NCBI RefSeq assembly: GCF_002723835.1
Contig: NZ_BEWG01000090.1
Coordinates: 3,101-44,730 of the forward strand
Direction: 5' to 3'
Origin: Mycobacterium sp. shizuoka-1
GTDB taxonomy: Bacteria > Actinomycetota > Actinomycetes > Mycobacteriales > Mycobacteriaceae
Length of the DNA: 41,630 nt
Both the position numbers and the translations under genes were made by a program. Shown piece after piece: positions 24,253-32,797 of this stretch; the stretch's first letter is position 1; every line of letters begins with the position of its first letter. Under the pieces are notes generated by a model that made no database searches, was not told where the DNA came from, and saw nothing but the letters and a program-made list of their open reading frames with translations.

Positions 24253-24753
24253 ATGAACACTCTCGAAGCGGTGCGTGCCGCACGCGCCGAGCAAGACCGA
24301 GCCGAGGCGATCGTCGCCGACGCCGTGCAGCATGCCCGCGACGCGGGCCGGACCTGGCAGGAGATCGGCGACGCCCTCGGCCTCTCGGCCCAGGCCGCGT
24401 TCCAGCGTCACGGCGACCCGAGTCCCCTTCCCGGAGCCGGCGAACTGGCCGCGTCGATCATCGACGATCTCGCGCACGCGCGCTGGGCCGAGGTCAGCGC
24501 CCGGTTCGATGCCACGATGCGCGACGGGCTCAGCGACGAGGGGCTGGCCGCCGGGTGGGCACAGATCGCCACGGCAGCGGGGGCCTATCGAAGGCACGGC
24601 GCCACGGAGGCGGCCCGCGTCGCCGATCTCACCACCACCAACACGCCGCTGACGTTCGAAGCCGGCGAGTTCGTCGCTCGCATCACCTTTCGCGACGACC
24701 AGACGATCGCCGGTCTGTACATCCTGAATCCGGATGCGGCAGCGGCGATGTGA
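24253..24753 (+). CDS. HTH-plus-DUF3887 small protein
   Basis: The product has 166 residues from ATG 24253, next to GGAAAGG. Residues about 1-60 contain a helix-turn-helix-like segment (GRTWQEIGDALGLSAQAAFQRHG), similar to those in small actinobacterial DNA-binding proteins. The rest resembles the DUF3887 fold, a NTF2-like module that follows enzymes or regulators (DDLAHARWAEVSARFD, then VARITFRDDQTIAGLYIL). It may be a regulator with a ligand-sensing or dimerisation domain; that is inference. It converges on the MspA-like gene, with nine bases between stop codons. Confidence 0.75.
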   Translation: MNTLEAVRAARAEQDRAEAIVADAVQHARDAGRTWQEIGDALGLSAQAAFQRHGDPSPLPGAGELAASIIDDLAHARWAEVSARFDATMRDGLSDEGLAAGWAQIATAAGAYRRHGATEAARVADLTTTNTPLTFEAGEFVARITFRDDQTIAGLYILNPDAAAAM

Positions 24754-24762
24754 ATCGGCCGG

Positions 24763-25533
24763 TCAGATCTTCTTGGTGACCCCGTACCAGGACAGGATGG
24801 CGTCACCCTCGTCGGTGGACTTCGTCAGCGTCGCGTAGGAGCGGATGAAGGACTCCCCCACGCAGCCGTCGATCTTAACGTGGAAGTTACTGATCGACAC
24901 CCAGGGGGCGGCGCCTTTGTACTCCTTCTTGGTCACCGGGACCATGTTGATGATGCCCGGCTTGAGGCCGACGGTGATGCCGCCGCCGATGTTGCCGCCG
25001 ATACCGGGCAGCACGCCCTCGGCCGCGTTGTTGGGGAAGTCCAGCCCGAACACGCCGATCGACGGGTTGATGCCGGCGGTGCCCGTCAGCGAGACGCCGT
25101 TGGAGGTGCTCATGTCGATGCCGCAGCCGATCTGATAGCCCACCTCGAACACGCCCTTCGGTGAGTCACCCGGGCCGTCCAGCGCCCCGTTGAAGACACC
25201 GCCGACGATGTATTCGCGCGACGAGATCGCGGTGGTCAGCGGTGCACTCGGCATCTGCACCTCGTCCTTGGCCGAGATCGTCAGGGTCCAGCCGTCCGGC
25301 GATTTTGTGGTGGCCGGCGGACCGGACGGCACCCGGCCGTCGTCGACAGGCGGCGCCGCCGGGTCGGCTGCGGCGACAGGCTGGGCCAGGTCGGGACCCG
25401 CAGGATCGGGATCGGCCGATGCCGGCACCGGCGTCGCCACCAAGGTCCCTATCAGCGCCACCAGCACCGCACGACGAACAAACACTGCCCCGAACGCCTT
25501 CCCGAAGGCCGATGGCCCGCCCCGATGCGGCAC
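24763..25533 (-). CDS. MspA-family porin-like exported protein with a cysteine pair
   Basis: The product has 256 residues. I chose GTG 25533 because AGGAGG sits seven bases upstream; the frame extends 13 codons further up without a ribosome binding site. A signal peptide (RRAVLVALIGTLVATPVPASADP) is followed by a Pro/Ala/Asp-rich linker of about 40 residues and then an MspA-like beta domain: SREYIVGGVFNG, GVFEVGYQIG, a Gly-rich middle, and ISNFHVKIDG near the end. Classical MspA has about 180 mature residues, forms octameric outer-membrane pores and has no cysteine. Here Cys137 (QIGC) and Cys224 (IDGC) could form a disulfide. Whether it forms a pore is unknown. Confidence 0.85.
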   Translation of the reverse strand: MPHRGGPSAFGKAFGAVFVRRAVLVALIGTLVATPVPASADPDPAGPDLAQPVAAADPAAPPVDDGRVPSGPPATTKSPDGWTLTISAKDEVQMPSAPLTTAISSREYIVGGVFNGALDGPGDSPKGVFEVGYQIGCGIDMSTSNGVSLTGTAGINPSIGVFGLDFPNNAAEGVLPGIGGNIGGGITVGLKPGIINMVPVTKKEYKGAAPWVSISNFHVKIDGCVGESFIRSYATLTKSTDEGDAILSWYGVTKKI

Positions 25534-25603
25534 CGCGCGACCTCCTGTTGGGAACCTACAGGTGGCTCCCATGCCCTACTAACCGGTCCCGGAACTCGCG
25601 GCG

Positions 25604-28186
25604 TTACGCCAGCGTCACCAGGCCCAGCTCGGTGTCACCGGCCAGCAGAGCGTCGTGCGGTAGCACCCGCACCGTGTACCCGACCGAGCCGGCCAGCGGC
25701 AGCGGGGTCGTCGTCGTGAAGATTTCCGCCCCGCCGTCGCCGGAACCGGTGTGCACCATATCCACGGTGACCGGGTCCTGCAGGGCGTCGGCGAGGTCGA
25801 CGCGGCCCAGCACCGCCTGCACCACGACCTCGTCGGGGGTCAGCCCGGCCAGCTGCACGGCGGCCGTCAGGGTCAGTTCCGACCCGAGCAGCGGGGTGTC
25901 CGGCAGGCCGGTGCTGTCCACATCGGTGATCTGGATCTTCGGCCAGGCTTCCTTGGCCCGCAGCCGGTAGGCCGACAGCTCCCGGGCGGCACCGAACGGC
26001 AACCCGTCCACCGGCGCGCTGGTCCTGGCGAACGACTGGGCAGCCGGTGCGTAGTACTTCTCCGTGTAGTCGCGCACCATCCGCGACGCCAGCACCTTGG
26101 GGCCCAGCGACTGCAGGGTGTGCCGGACCATTTCCACCCACCGGTTCGGCACGCCCTTGTCGTCGCGGTCGTAGAACCGCGGCGAGACCGAATGCTCGAG
26201 CAGGTCGTACAGCGCGGCGGCCTCCAGGTCGTCGCGCCGGCCCTCATCGGCCAGACCGTCGGCGGTCGGTATCTCCCAACCGTTTTCGCCGTCGTACCAC
26301 TCGTCCCACCAGCCGTCCCGGATGGACAGGTTGAGCCCGCCGTTCAGCGCGCTCTTCATACCCGACGTACCGCACGCCTCCAGCGGGCGCAGCGGATTGT
26401 TCAACCACACATCGCAACCCCAGTACAGCTGGCGCGCCATCGACATGTCGTAGTCGGGCAGGAACGCGATGCGGTGCCGCACCTCGGGCCGGTCGGCGAA
26501 CTTCACGACCTGCTGGATGAGCGCCTTACCGGCGTCGTCGGCGGGATGCGACTTGCCTGCGACGATCAGCTGCAGCGGCCGCTCCGGGTCGAGCAGCAGC
26601 GCCTCGAGCCGCTGCGGGTCGCGCAGCATCAGGGTCAGACGCTTGTAGGTGGGCACCCGCCTGGCGAACCCGATGGTCAACACGTCCGGGTCGAAAGCCG
26701 TTGCAATCCAGCCGAGTTCGGCTTCCGAAGCGCCGCGCTCCAACCACGACCGGCGCAGCCGGACCCGGACATCGGAGACCAGCATCGCCCGCAGCTGGGA
26801 GCGGATCCACCAGATGTGACCGGTGTCGACCTGCTGCAGCCGCTGCCAGACGTTGGGCTCGCGCAATGCCTCGGTGGAGCCGGCCAGCTCGCGCCCGAGC
26901 TGCAGCCACTGCGGCGCCGCCCAGGTAGGACCGTGCACCCCGTTGGTGATCGAACCGATCGGAACCTCGGCGGGATCGAAGCCGGGCCACAGCTCGTCGA
27001 ACATCGTGCGGCTGACCCGCCCGTGCAACAGCGACACCCCGTTGGCGCGCTGCGCCAGTCGCAGGCCCATATGCGCCATGTTGAACTTCGACGGGTCGTC
27101 CTCGGCGCCGAACGCCAGCACCCGGCCGACCGGGACGCCGGGCAGCAGCCCGGTCTTGGTCTCGTCGCCGAAGTAGCGCTGCACCATCTCGACCGGAAAC
27201 CGGTCGATGCCGGCCGGCACCGGGGTGTGCGTGGTGAACACGGTGGCCGACCGCACCAGGGTCAGCGCGGTGTCGAAGTCCAGCTTCTCCTCGGCCATGT
27301 ACTCGCGGATGCGCTCCACGCCCAGGAAGCCGGCATGGCCCTCGTTCATGTGGAACACGTCCGGGCCGGGCAGGCCCTCGATCGCGGTGAACGCCCGGAT
27401 GGCCCGCACCCCGCCGATGCCGGCGAGCAGCTCTTGCTTGATGCGATGTTCCTGGTCGCCGCCGTACAGCCGGTCGGTGACCGTGCGCAGGTCGTGCTCG
27501 TTCTCGGGGATGTCGGAGTCCAGCAGCAGCAGCGGTATCCGGCCGACCTGCGCCACCCACACCCGGGCCCGCAGCACCTTGGCGTCCGGCATGGCCAGCT
27601 CCACCAGCACCGGCGCCCCGGCCGCGTCGGCCAGCAACCGCAGCGGCAGCCCCTGCGGATCCAGCGACGGATAGTTCTCGTGCTGCCAGCCGTCGGCGGT
27701 CAGCGACTGGCGGAAGTAGCCGGACCGGTAGTAGAGGCCGACTGCGATCAGCGGCAGCCCGAGATCCGACGCCGACTTCAGGTGATCGCCGGCCAGGATG
27801 CCCAGCCCGCCCGAATAGTTGGGCAGCACCTCGGCGACCCCGAACTCCATCGAGAAGTACGCGATGCCCGTCGGCATACCGGCCGCGTCCTGCTGCTGGT
27901 ACCACATCGGCCGGCGCAGATAGTCGTCCAGATCAGCCGCCAGCTCGTCGAGACCGTTGAGGAACTGCTCGTCGGTGGCCAGCTCGTCGAGCCGTGCCGG
28001 GGCGACCGCGCCCAGCAGCGCCACCGGATCCTGACCCGTCTGCAGCCACAGCTGCGGGTCGATCGAAGCGAACAGATCCTGGGTGGGTTTGTCCCACGAC
28101 CACCGCAGGTTGGTGGACAACCGACCCAGCGCTGAGAGCCGATCGGGCAGGTGGGCGCGGACCGTGAATCTCCGGAGGGCCTTCAC
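25604..28186 (-). CDS. glgP: Glycogen (alpha-glucan) phosphorylase
   Basis: The product has 860 residues. It releases glucose 1-phosphate from alpha-1,4-glucans by phosphorolysis with PLP. Features are the N-terminal LRWSWDKPTQDLF region, ISFYSMEFGV-like YFSMEFGVAEVLPNYSGGLGILAGDH, and the PLP lysine near residue 611 in EACGTSGMKSALNGG. It belongs to the short bacterial/archaeal phosphorylase class, same size as M. tuberculosis Rv1328. The start is GTG 28186; a TAAGGT hexamer eight bases further up is a possible -10. It is divergent from glgE and is the degradative partner of the GlgE-GlgB branch. Confidence 0.95.
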   Translation of the reverse strand: MKALRRFTVRAHLPDRLSALGRLSTNLRWSWDKPTQDLFASIDPQLWLQTGQDPVALLGAVAPARLDELATDEQFLNGLDELAADLDDYLRRPMWYQQQDAAGMPTGIAYFSMEFGVAEVLPNYSGGLGILAGDHLKSASDLGLPLIAVGLYYRSGYFRQSLTADGWQHENYPSLDPQGLPLRLLADAAGAPVLVELAMPDAKVLRARVWVAQVGRIPLLLLDSDIPENEHDLRTVTDRLYGGDQEHRIKQELLAGIGGVRAIRAFTAIEGLPGPDVFHMNEGHAGFLGVERIREYMAEEKLDFDTALTLVRSATVFTTHTPVPAGIDRFPVEMVQRYFGDETKTGLLPGVPVGRVLAFGAEDDPSKFNMAHMGLRLAQRANGVSLLHGRVSRTMFDELWPGFDPAEVPIGSITNGVHGPTWAAPQWLQLGRELAGSTEALREPNVWQRLQQVDTGHIWWIRSQLRAMLVSDVRVRLRRSWLERGASEAELGWIATAFDPDVLTIGFARRVPTYKRLTLMLRDPQRLEALLLDPERPLQLIVAGKSHPADDAGKALIQQVVKFADRPEVRHRIAFLPDYDMSMARQLYWGCDVWLNNPLRPLEACGTSGMKSALNGGLNLSIRDGWWDEWYDGENGWEIPTADGLADEGRRDDLEAAALYDLLEHSVSPRFYDRDDKGVPNRWVEMVRHTLQSLGPKVLASRMVRDYTEKYYAPAAQSFARTSAPVDGLPFGAARELSAYRLRAKEAWPKIQITDVDSTGLPDTPLLGSELTLTAAVQLAGLTPDEVVVQAVLGRVDLADALQDPVTVDMVHTGSGDGGAEIFTTTTPLPLAGSVGYTVRVLPHDALLAGDTELGLVTLA

Positions 28187-28417
28187 GCGTTCCTACCTTA
28201 CTGAGCTTTTCCCGCCGCGATGGACGAGCCCGCGCTTCTTCCCCGGTCATTCATTTGGACCACTACGGTGTGAACTACAGCGCATGCGGTTACCCCGAGG
28301 GGCAAGGAGTCTCACGGCCGGTGCAGGAACGAACACGACTGCACCACGACATCAATGACGACGGACTGAGACGGCGCGGGCAAGCCGCGCCGTACAAGTC
28401 AGGAATGGAGTGGTTGG
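28187..28417. promoter_or_regulatory. 231-bp divergent control region between glgP and glgE
   Basis: The space separates the GTG starts of glgP (-) and glgE (+). On the minus strand TAAGGT (28195-28200) is a candidate -10 for glgP, eight bases before its start. On the plus side glgE has an AGGA/GGAG purine-rich site just before GTG 28418, so its message has a leader. No clear operator repeat was recognised. Confidence 0.4.
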
Positions 28418-30505
28418 GTGCCCGGTCGTATCGAGATCGATGACGTCGCGCCCGTGGTGTCCTGCGGTACCTACCCGGCCAAGGCGGTCGTCGGCGAGGT
28501 GGTGCCGGTCTCGGGGTCGGTATGGCGCGAGGGGCACGACGCGGTGGCGGCGACGTTGGTGGTGCGCTACCTGGGACCGTCCTATCCGCAGCTGGGCCAG
28601 AACCCGGCCCGCCGGGTCAAGGCGCTCGAAGGCGCCGAGCTGACCGAGGGGGCGCCGGCAACCAGCCGGATCAAGCCGCAGTTGTTCGCGATGTCGCCGG
28701 GGCGCACCCCGGACCTGTTCCACGGCCAGTTCGTGCCCGACCGGGTCGGCCTGTGGACCTACCGGATCGACGGCTGGGGCGATCCGATCACCACCTGGCG
28801 GCATGCTGTGACCGCGAAACTCGACGCAGGCCAAGGCGAATCGGAACTCGACAACGATCTGCTGGTGGGTGCGCGCCTGCTGGCGCGGGCGGCCACCGGG
28901 GTGCCACGCGATCGGCGCACCCCGCTACTCGACGCGTCGGCGGCACTGCGCGAGCCCGGCGACCCGCTGACCCGCGCGGCGCTGGCGCTCTCGCACGAGG
29001 TCACCGACCTGCTCGCCCAGTACCCGTTGCGCGAGCTGGTCACCCGGGGCGCCACCTACGGCGTCTGGGTGGACCGGCCGCTGGCCCGGTGCAGCGCCTG
29101 GTACGAGTTGTTCCCCCGGTCCACCGGCGGGTGGGACGCCGACGGCCGTCCGGTGCACGGCACGTTCGACACCGCCGCCGCGGCGCTGCCGCGCGTGGCC
29201 TCGATGGGATTCAACGTCGTCTACCTGCCGCCGATCCACCCGATCGGCAAGGTGCACCGCAAGGGCCGCAACAACAGCGTGACCGCCGAGCCCGGCGACG
29301 TGGGCTCGCCGTGGGCCATCGGCAGCGACGAGGGCGGGCACGACGCCGTGCACCCCGACCTCGGCACGATCGACGACTTCGACCGGTTCGTGGCCGCGGC
29401 CCGCGACAACGGCCTGGAGGTGGCCTTGGATCTGGCGCTGCAGTGCGCGCCGGATCACCCGTGGGCCAAGAATCACCGGCAGTGGTTCACCGAGCTGCCC
29501 GACGGCACCATCGCCTACGCGGAGAACCCGCCGAAGAAATATCAGGACATCTATCCGCTGAACTTCGACAACGATCCCGGCGGCCTCTACGACGAGGTGC
29601 TGCGGGTGGTCCGGCACTGGATGGACCACGGCGTCAAGATCTTTCGGGTCGACAATCCGCACACCAAGCCGCCGAACTTCTGGGCGTGGCTGATCAGTCA
29701 GGTCAAGGCGGTCGACCCGGACGTGCTGTTTTTGTCCGAGGCGTTCACCCGGCCGGCACGGCTGTACGGCTTGGCCAAACTCGGCTTCACCCAGTCGTAT
29801 TCGTACTTCACCTGGCGGACCGCCAAATGGGAGCTGGAGGAATTCGGCCGCCAGATCGCCGAGCACGCCGACTATGCGCGGCCGAACCTGTTCGTCAACA
29901 CCCCCGACATCCTGCACGAGAGCCTGCAGCAGGGCGGCCCGGGGATGTTCGCGATCCGCGCGGTGCTGGCCGCGACGATGGGCACGTCCTGGGGGGTGTA
30001 CTCCGGTTTCGAACTGTTCGAGCATCTGCCGGTGCGCGAGGGCAGCGAGGAGTACCTGGACTCCGAGAAGTACGAGTTGCGCCCGCGCGACTTTGCCGCC
30101 GCCCTGGAGCAGGGGCAGTCCCTGGAGCCGTTCCTCAAGCGTCTCAACGAGATCCGTCGCGTGCATCCGGCGCTGTGCCAGATGCGCACCATCACGTTCC
30201 ACCACATCGACAACGACGCGCTGCTGGCCTACAGCAAGTTCGATCCGGTTTCCGGTGACACCGTGCTGGTCGTTGTGACGCTCAACGCTTTCGGGCCCGA
30301 AGAAGGCGTTGTGTGGCTGGACATGGCCGCGTTGGGTATGCACCCCTATGACCGGTTCTGGGTCCGCGACGAGATCACCGGGGAGGAGTACCAGTGGGGA
30401 CAGTCGAACTATGTGCGTCTGGAGCCGTCCCGGGCGGTCGCGCACGTCTTGAACATGCCGTTGGTACCGCAGGAGCAGCGAGCGACTCTGCTGCGGCGGG
30501 AATGA
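28418..30505 (+). CDS. glgE: Maltosyltransferase GlgE
   Basis: The product has 695 residues. It transfers maltosyl units from alpha-maltose 1-phosphate to the non-reducing end of alpha-1,4-glucans, a glycoside-hydrolase 13 enzyme. The nucleophile is Asp412 in FRVDNPHTKP and the acid/base is Glu441 in FLSEAF. Their 29-residue spacing equals that of the structurally studied Streptomyces enzyme (Asp394/Glu423). YLPPIHPIG and the N-terminal dimer domain are also visible. In M. tuberculosis the pathway has been proposed as a drug target. glgB follows 25 bases after the stop, as one unit. Confidence 0.97.
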   Translation: MPGRIEIDDVAPVVSCGTYPAKAVVGEVVPVSGSVWREGHDAVAATLVVRYLGPSYPQLGQNPARRVKALEGAELTEGAPATSRIKPQLFAMSPGRTPDLFHGQFVPDRVGLWTYRIDGWGDPITTWRHAVTAKLDAGQGESELDNDLLVGARLLARAATGVPRDRRTPLLDASAALREPGDPLTRAALALSHEVTDLLAQYPLRELVTRGATYGVWVDRPLARCSAWYELFPRSTGGWDADGRPVHGTFDTAAAALPRVASMGFNVVYLPPIHPIGKVHRKGRNNSVTAEPGDVGSPWAIGSDEGGHDAVHPDLGTIDDFDRFVAAARDNGLEVALDLALQCAPDHPWAKNHRQWFTELPDGTIAYAENPPKKYQDIYPLNFDNDPGGLYDEVLRVVRHWMDHGVKIFRVDNPHTKPPNFWAWLISQVKAVDPDVLFLSEAFTRPARLYGLAKLGFTQSYSYFTWRTAKWELEEFGRQIAEHADYARPNLFVNTPDILHESLQQGGPGMFAIRAVLAATMGTSWGVYSGFELFEHLPVREGSEEYLDSEKYELRPRDFAAALEQGQSLEPFLKRLNEIRRVHPALCQMRTITFHHIDNDALLAYSKFDPVSGDTVLVVVTLNAFGPEEGVVWLDMAALGMHPYDRFWVRDEITGEEYQWGQSNYVRLEPSRAVAHVLNMPLVPQEQRATLLRRE

Positions 30506-30530
30506 CGCGAACGCAAAGGAGCCTTTGGCC

Positions 30531-32726
30531 ATGACGAGAACGGACAAGCTCGCGAGCCCGCACCTGGCACCGGATCCCGCCGAGCTGGGCCGGCTGGTGG
30601 CCGGCGTGCATCACAGCCCGCACAGCATCCTGGGCGCCCACGAATACGACGACCACACCGTCATCCGCGCGCTCAAGCCGCATGCCGAGGCGGTGGTGGC
30701 GTTGGTCGGCGGTGAGCGGTTCCCCTTGACGCACATCGACTCCGGGGTGTTCGCGGTGGCACTGCCGTTCACCGATCTGGTCGATTACCGGTTCGAGGTC
30801 ACCTATCCCGGTGGGCACACCATCACCGTCGCCGACGGCTACCGGTTCCTGCCAACGCTGGGCGAGATGGATCTGTATCTGTTCGGCGAGGGACGCCACG
30901 AGCGGTTGTGGGAGATCCTCGGGGCCCACCCCCGCTCGTTCACCACCGCCGACGGCGTCGTCGATGGTGTGTCGTTCGCGGTGTGGGCGCCGAACGCCAA
31001 GGGCATCAACCTGATCGGTGAGTTCAACCACTGGGACGGCAACGACGCGCCGATGCGGGTGCTCGGGTCCTCGGGTGTGTGGGAGTTGTTCTGGCCCGGA
31101 TTCCCGACCGACGGGCTCTACAAGTTCCGGGTGCACGGTGTCGACGGTTCGGTGACCGACCGGGCCGACCCGTTCGCGTTCGCGACGGAGGTGCCGCCGC
31201 ACACCGCGTCGCGGGTATTCACCTCGGAGTACACCTGGGACGACGCCGACTGGATGACGCAGCGAGCAGCGCGCAACCCGGTGTTCGAACCGATGAGCAC
31301 CTACGAGGTACACCTCGGTTCGTGGCGGCCCGGCCTGAGCTATCGCGAACTCGCCGACCAGCTCACCGAATACGTGCTGGCCCAGGGGTTCACCCACGTC
31401 GAATTCCTCCCGGTGGCCGAGCATCCGTTCGGCGGCTCGTGGGGCTACCAGGTCACGTCGTACTACGCGCCGACGTCGCGTTTCGGGTCACCGGACGAAT
31501 TCCGGCTGCTGGTGGACACCCTGCACCGGGCCGGCATCGGCGTGATCGTCGACTGGGTGCCAGCCCACTTCCCGAAGGACGCCTGGGCGCTGGGCCGCTT
31601 CGACGGCACGCCGCTCTACGAGCATTCCGACCCGCACCGCGGTGAGCAACTCGACTGGGGCACCTACGTGTTCGACTTCGGCCGCGCCGAGGTGCGCAAC
31701 TTCCTGGTGGCCAACGCGCTGTACTGGTTGCAGGAATTCCACGTCGACGGTCTGCGCGTGGATGCGGTGGCATCGATGCTCTATCTGGACTACTCCCGGC
31801 CGGCCGGCGGGTGGACGCCCAACATCTACGGCGGGCGGGAGAACCTCGAGGCGGTGCAGTTCCTGCAGGAGATGAACGCCACCGTCCACAAGATGGCGCC
31901 GGGCATCGTCACGATCGCCGAGGAGTCCACCTCGTGGCCCGGAGTCACCCGGCCCACCAACCTTGGCGGGCTTGGCTTTTCGATGAAGTGGAACATGGGC
32001 TGGATGCACGACACCCTGGACTACATCGGCCGCGACCCGATCTATCGCACCTATCACCACCACGAGATGACGTTCTCGATGCTGTACGCGTTCAGTGAGA
32101 ACTACGTGCTGCCGATCAGCCACGACGAGGTGGTGCACGGCAAAGGCACGCTGTGGGGCCGCATGCCGGGCAACGACCACGTCAAGGCCGCCGGGCTGCG
32201 CAGCCTGCTGGCCTATCAATGGGCGCACCCGGGCAAGCAATTGTTGTTCATGGGCCAGGAGTTCGGCCAGCGCGCGGAGTGGTCGGAGGAACGCGGGGTC
32301 GACTGGTATCAGCTCGACGAGAACAGCTATTCCGACGGCATCCTGCGCTTCGTCGCCGACATCAACGCGCTCTACTCGTCGCGGCCGGCCCTGTGGAGCC
32401 AGGACACCCGGCCCGAGGGGTACTCCTGGATCGACGCGAACGATTCAGCCAACAACGTGCTGAGCTTCCTGCGCTACGGCAGCGACGGTTCGGTGCTGGC
32501 GTGCGTGTTCAACTTCGCCGGCGCCGAGCACAGTCAGTACCGGCTGGGCCTGCCGCACGCCGGCACCTGGCGGGAGGTGCTCAACAGCGACGCGACCATC
32601 TACAACGGGGCGGGGGTGGGCAACTTCGGCGCCGTCGAGGCGACCGCGGAGCCGTGGCACGGCCGCCCGGCGTCGGCGACTCTGGTGCTGCCGCCCACCT
32701 CGGCGATCTGGCTCGAACCGGCGTAA
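30531..32726 (+). CDS. glgB: 1,4-alpha-glucan branching enzyme
   Basis: The product has 731 residues, the same length as M. tuberculosis GlgB. It introduces alpha-1,6 branches into glucan made by GlgE. The N-terminal carbohydrate-binding domains (residues 1 to about 220) precede the GH13 barrel. The nucleophile is Asp411 in GLRVDAVASM and the acid/base Glu464 in IAEESTSWPG; PISHDEVVHGK carries the third conserved acidic residue. The start is ATG 30531, eight bases after AAGGAG; the upstream in-frame TTG is too close to that site. It is the downstream partner of glgE. Confidence 0.97.
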   Translation: MTRTDKLASPHLAPDPAELGRLVAGVHHSPHSILGAHEYDDHTVIRALKPHAEAVVALVGGERFPLTHIDSGVFAVALPFTDLVDYRFEVTYPGGHTITVADGYRFLPTLGEMDLYLFGEGRHERLWEILGAHPRSFTTADGVVDGVSFAVWAPNAKGINLIGEFNHWDGNDAPMRVLGSSGVWELFWPGFPTDGLYKFRVHGVDGSVTDRADPFAFATEVPPHTASRVFTSEYTWDDADWMTQRAARNPVFEPMSTYEVHLGSWRPGLSYRELADQLTEYVLAQGFTHVEFLPVAEHPFGGSWGYQVTSYYAPTSRFGSPDEFRLLVDTLHRAGIGVIVDWVPAHFPKDAWALGRFDGTPLYEHSDPHRGEQLDWGTYVFDFGRAEVRNFLVANALYWLQEFHVDGLRVDAVASMLYLDYSRPAGGWTPNIYGGRENLEAVQFLQEMNATVHKMAPGIVTIAEESTSWPGVTRPTNLGGLGFSMKWNMGWMHDTLDYIGRDPIYRTYHHHEMTFSMLYAFSENYVLPISHDEVVHGKGTLWGRMPGNDHVKAAGLRSLLAYQWAHPGKQLLFMGQEFGQRAEWSEERGVDWYQLDENSYSDGILRFVADINALYSSRPALWSQDTRPEGYSWIDANDSANNVLSFLRYGSDGSVLACVFNFAGAEHSQYRLGLPHAGTWREVLNSDATIYNGAGVGNFGAVEATAEPWHGRPASATLVLPPTSAIWLEPA

Positions 32727-32732
32727 GCCCCA

Positions 32733-32777
32733 GCGCCCAAACCGACAAACGGGCGCACAAGTGCGAGTAGATCGCAC
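32733..32777. terminator. Two hairpins between convergent glgB and the thioredoxin-like gene
   Basis: Stem GCGCCC/GGGCGC (32733-32738 with 32751-32756) is followed by GTGCGA/TCGCAC (32761-32766 with 32772-32777) with a five-base loop. Neither has a T-tract, which is common for mycobacterial terminators. The position between two convergent genes supports bidirectional termination. Confidence 0.45.
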
Positions 32778-32797
32778 CAATTCGTCGATCTCGGCGG

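Noticed and set aside
25751..28135. A 794-codon open frame on the + strand opposite glgP
   Set aside because: It is the mirror of glgP in high-GC DNA; it is rich in Arg, Gln, His and Gly, has no family features, and glgP is unmistakable.
28522..30258. A 578-codon frame overlapping glgE on the same strand
   Set aside because: Arg/Gly/Ala/Pro-rich composition typical of an out-of-frame reading of a GC-rich gene; glgE has intact catalytic residues.
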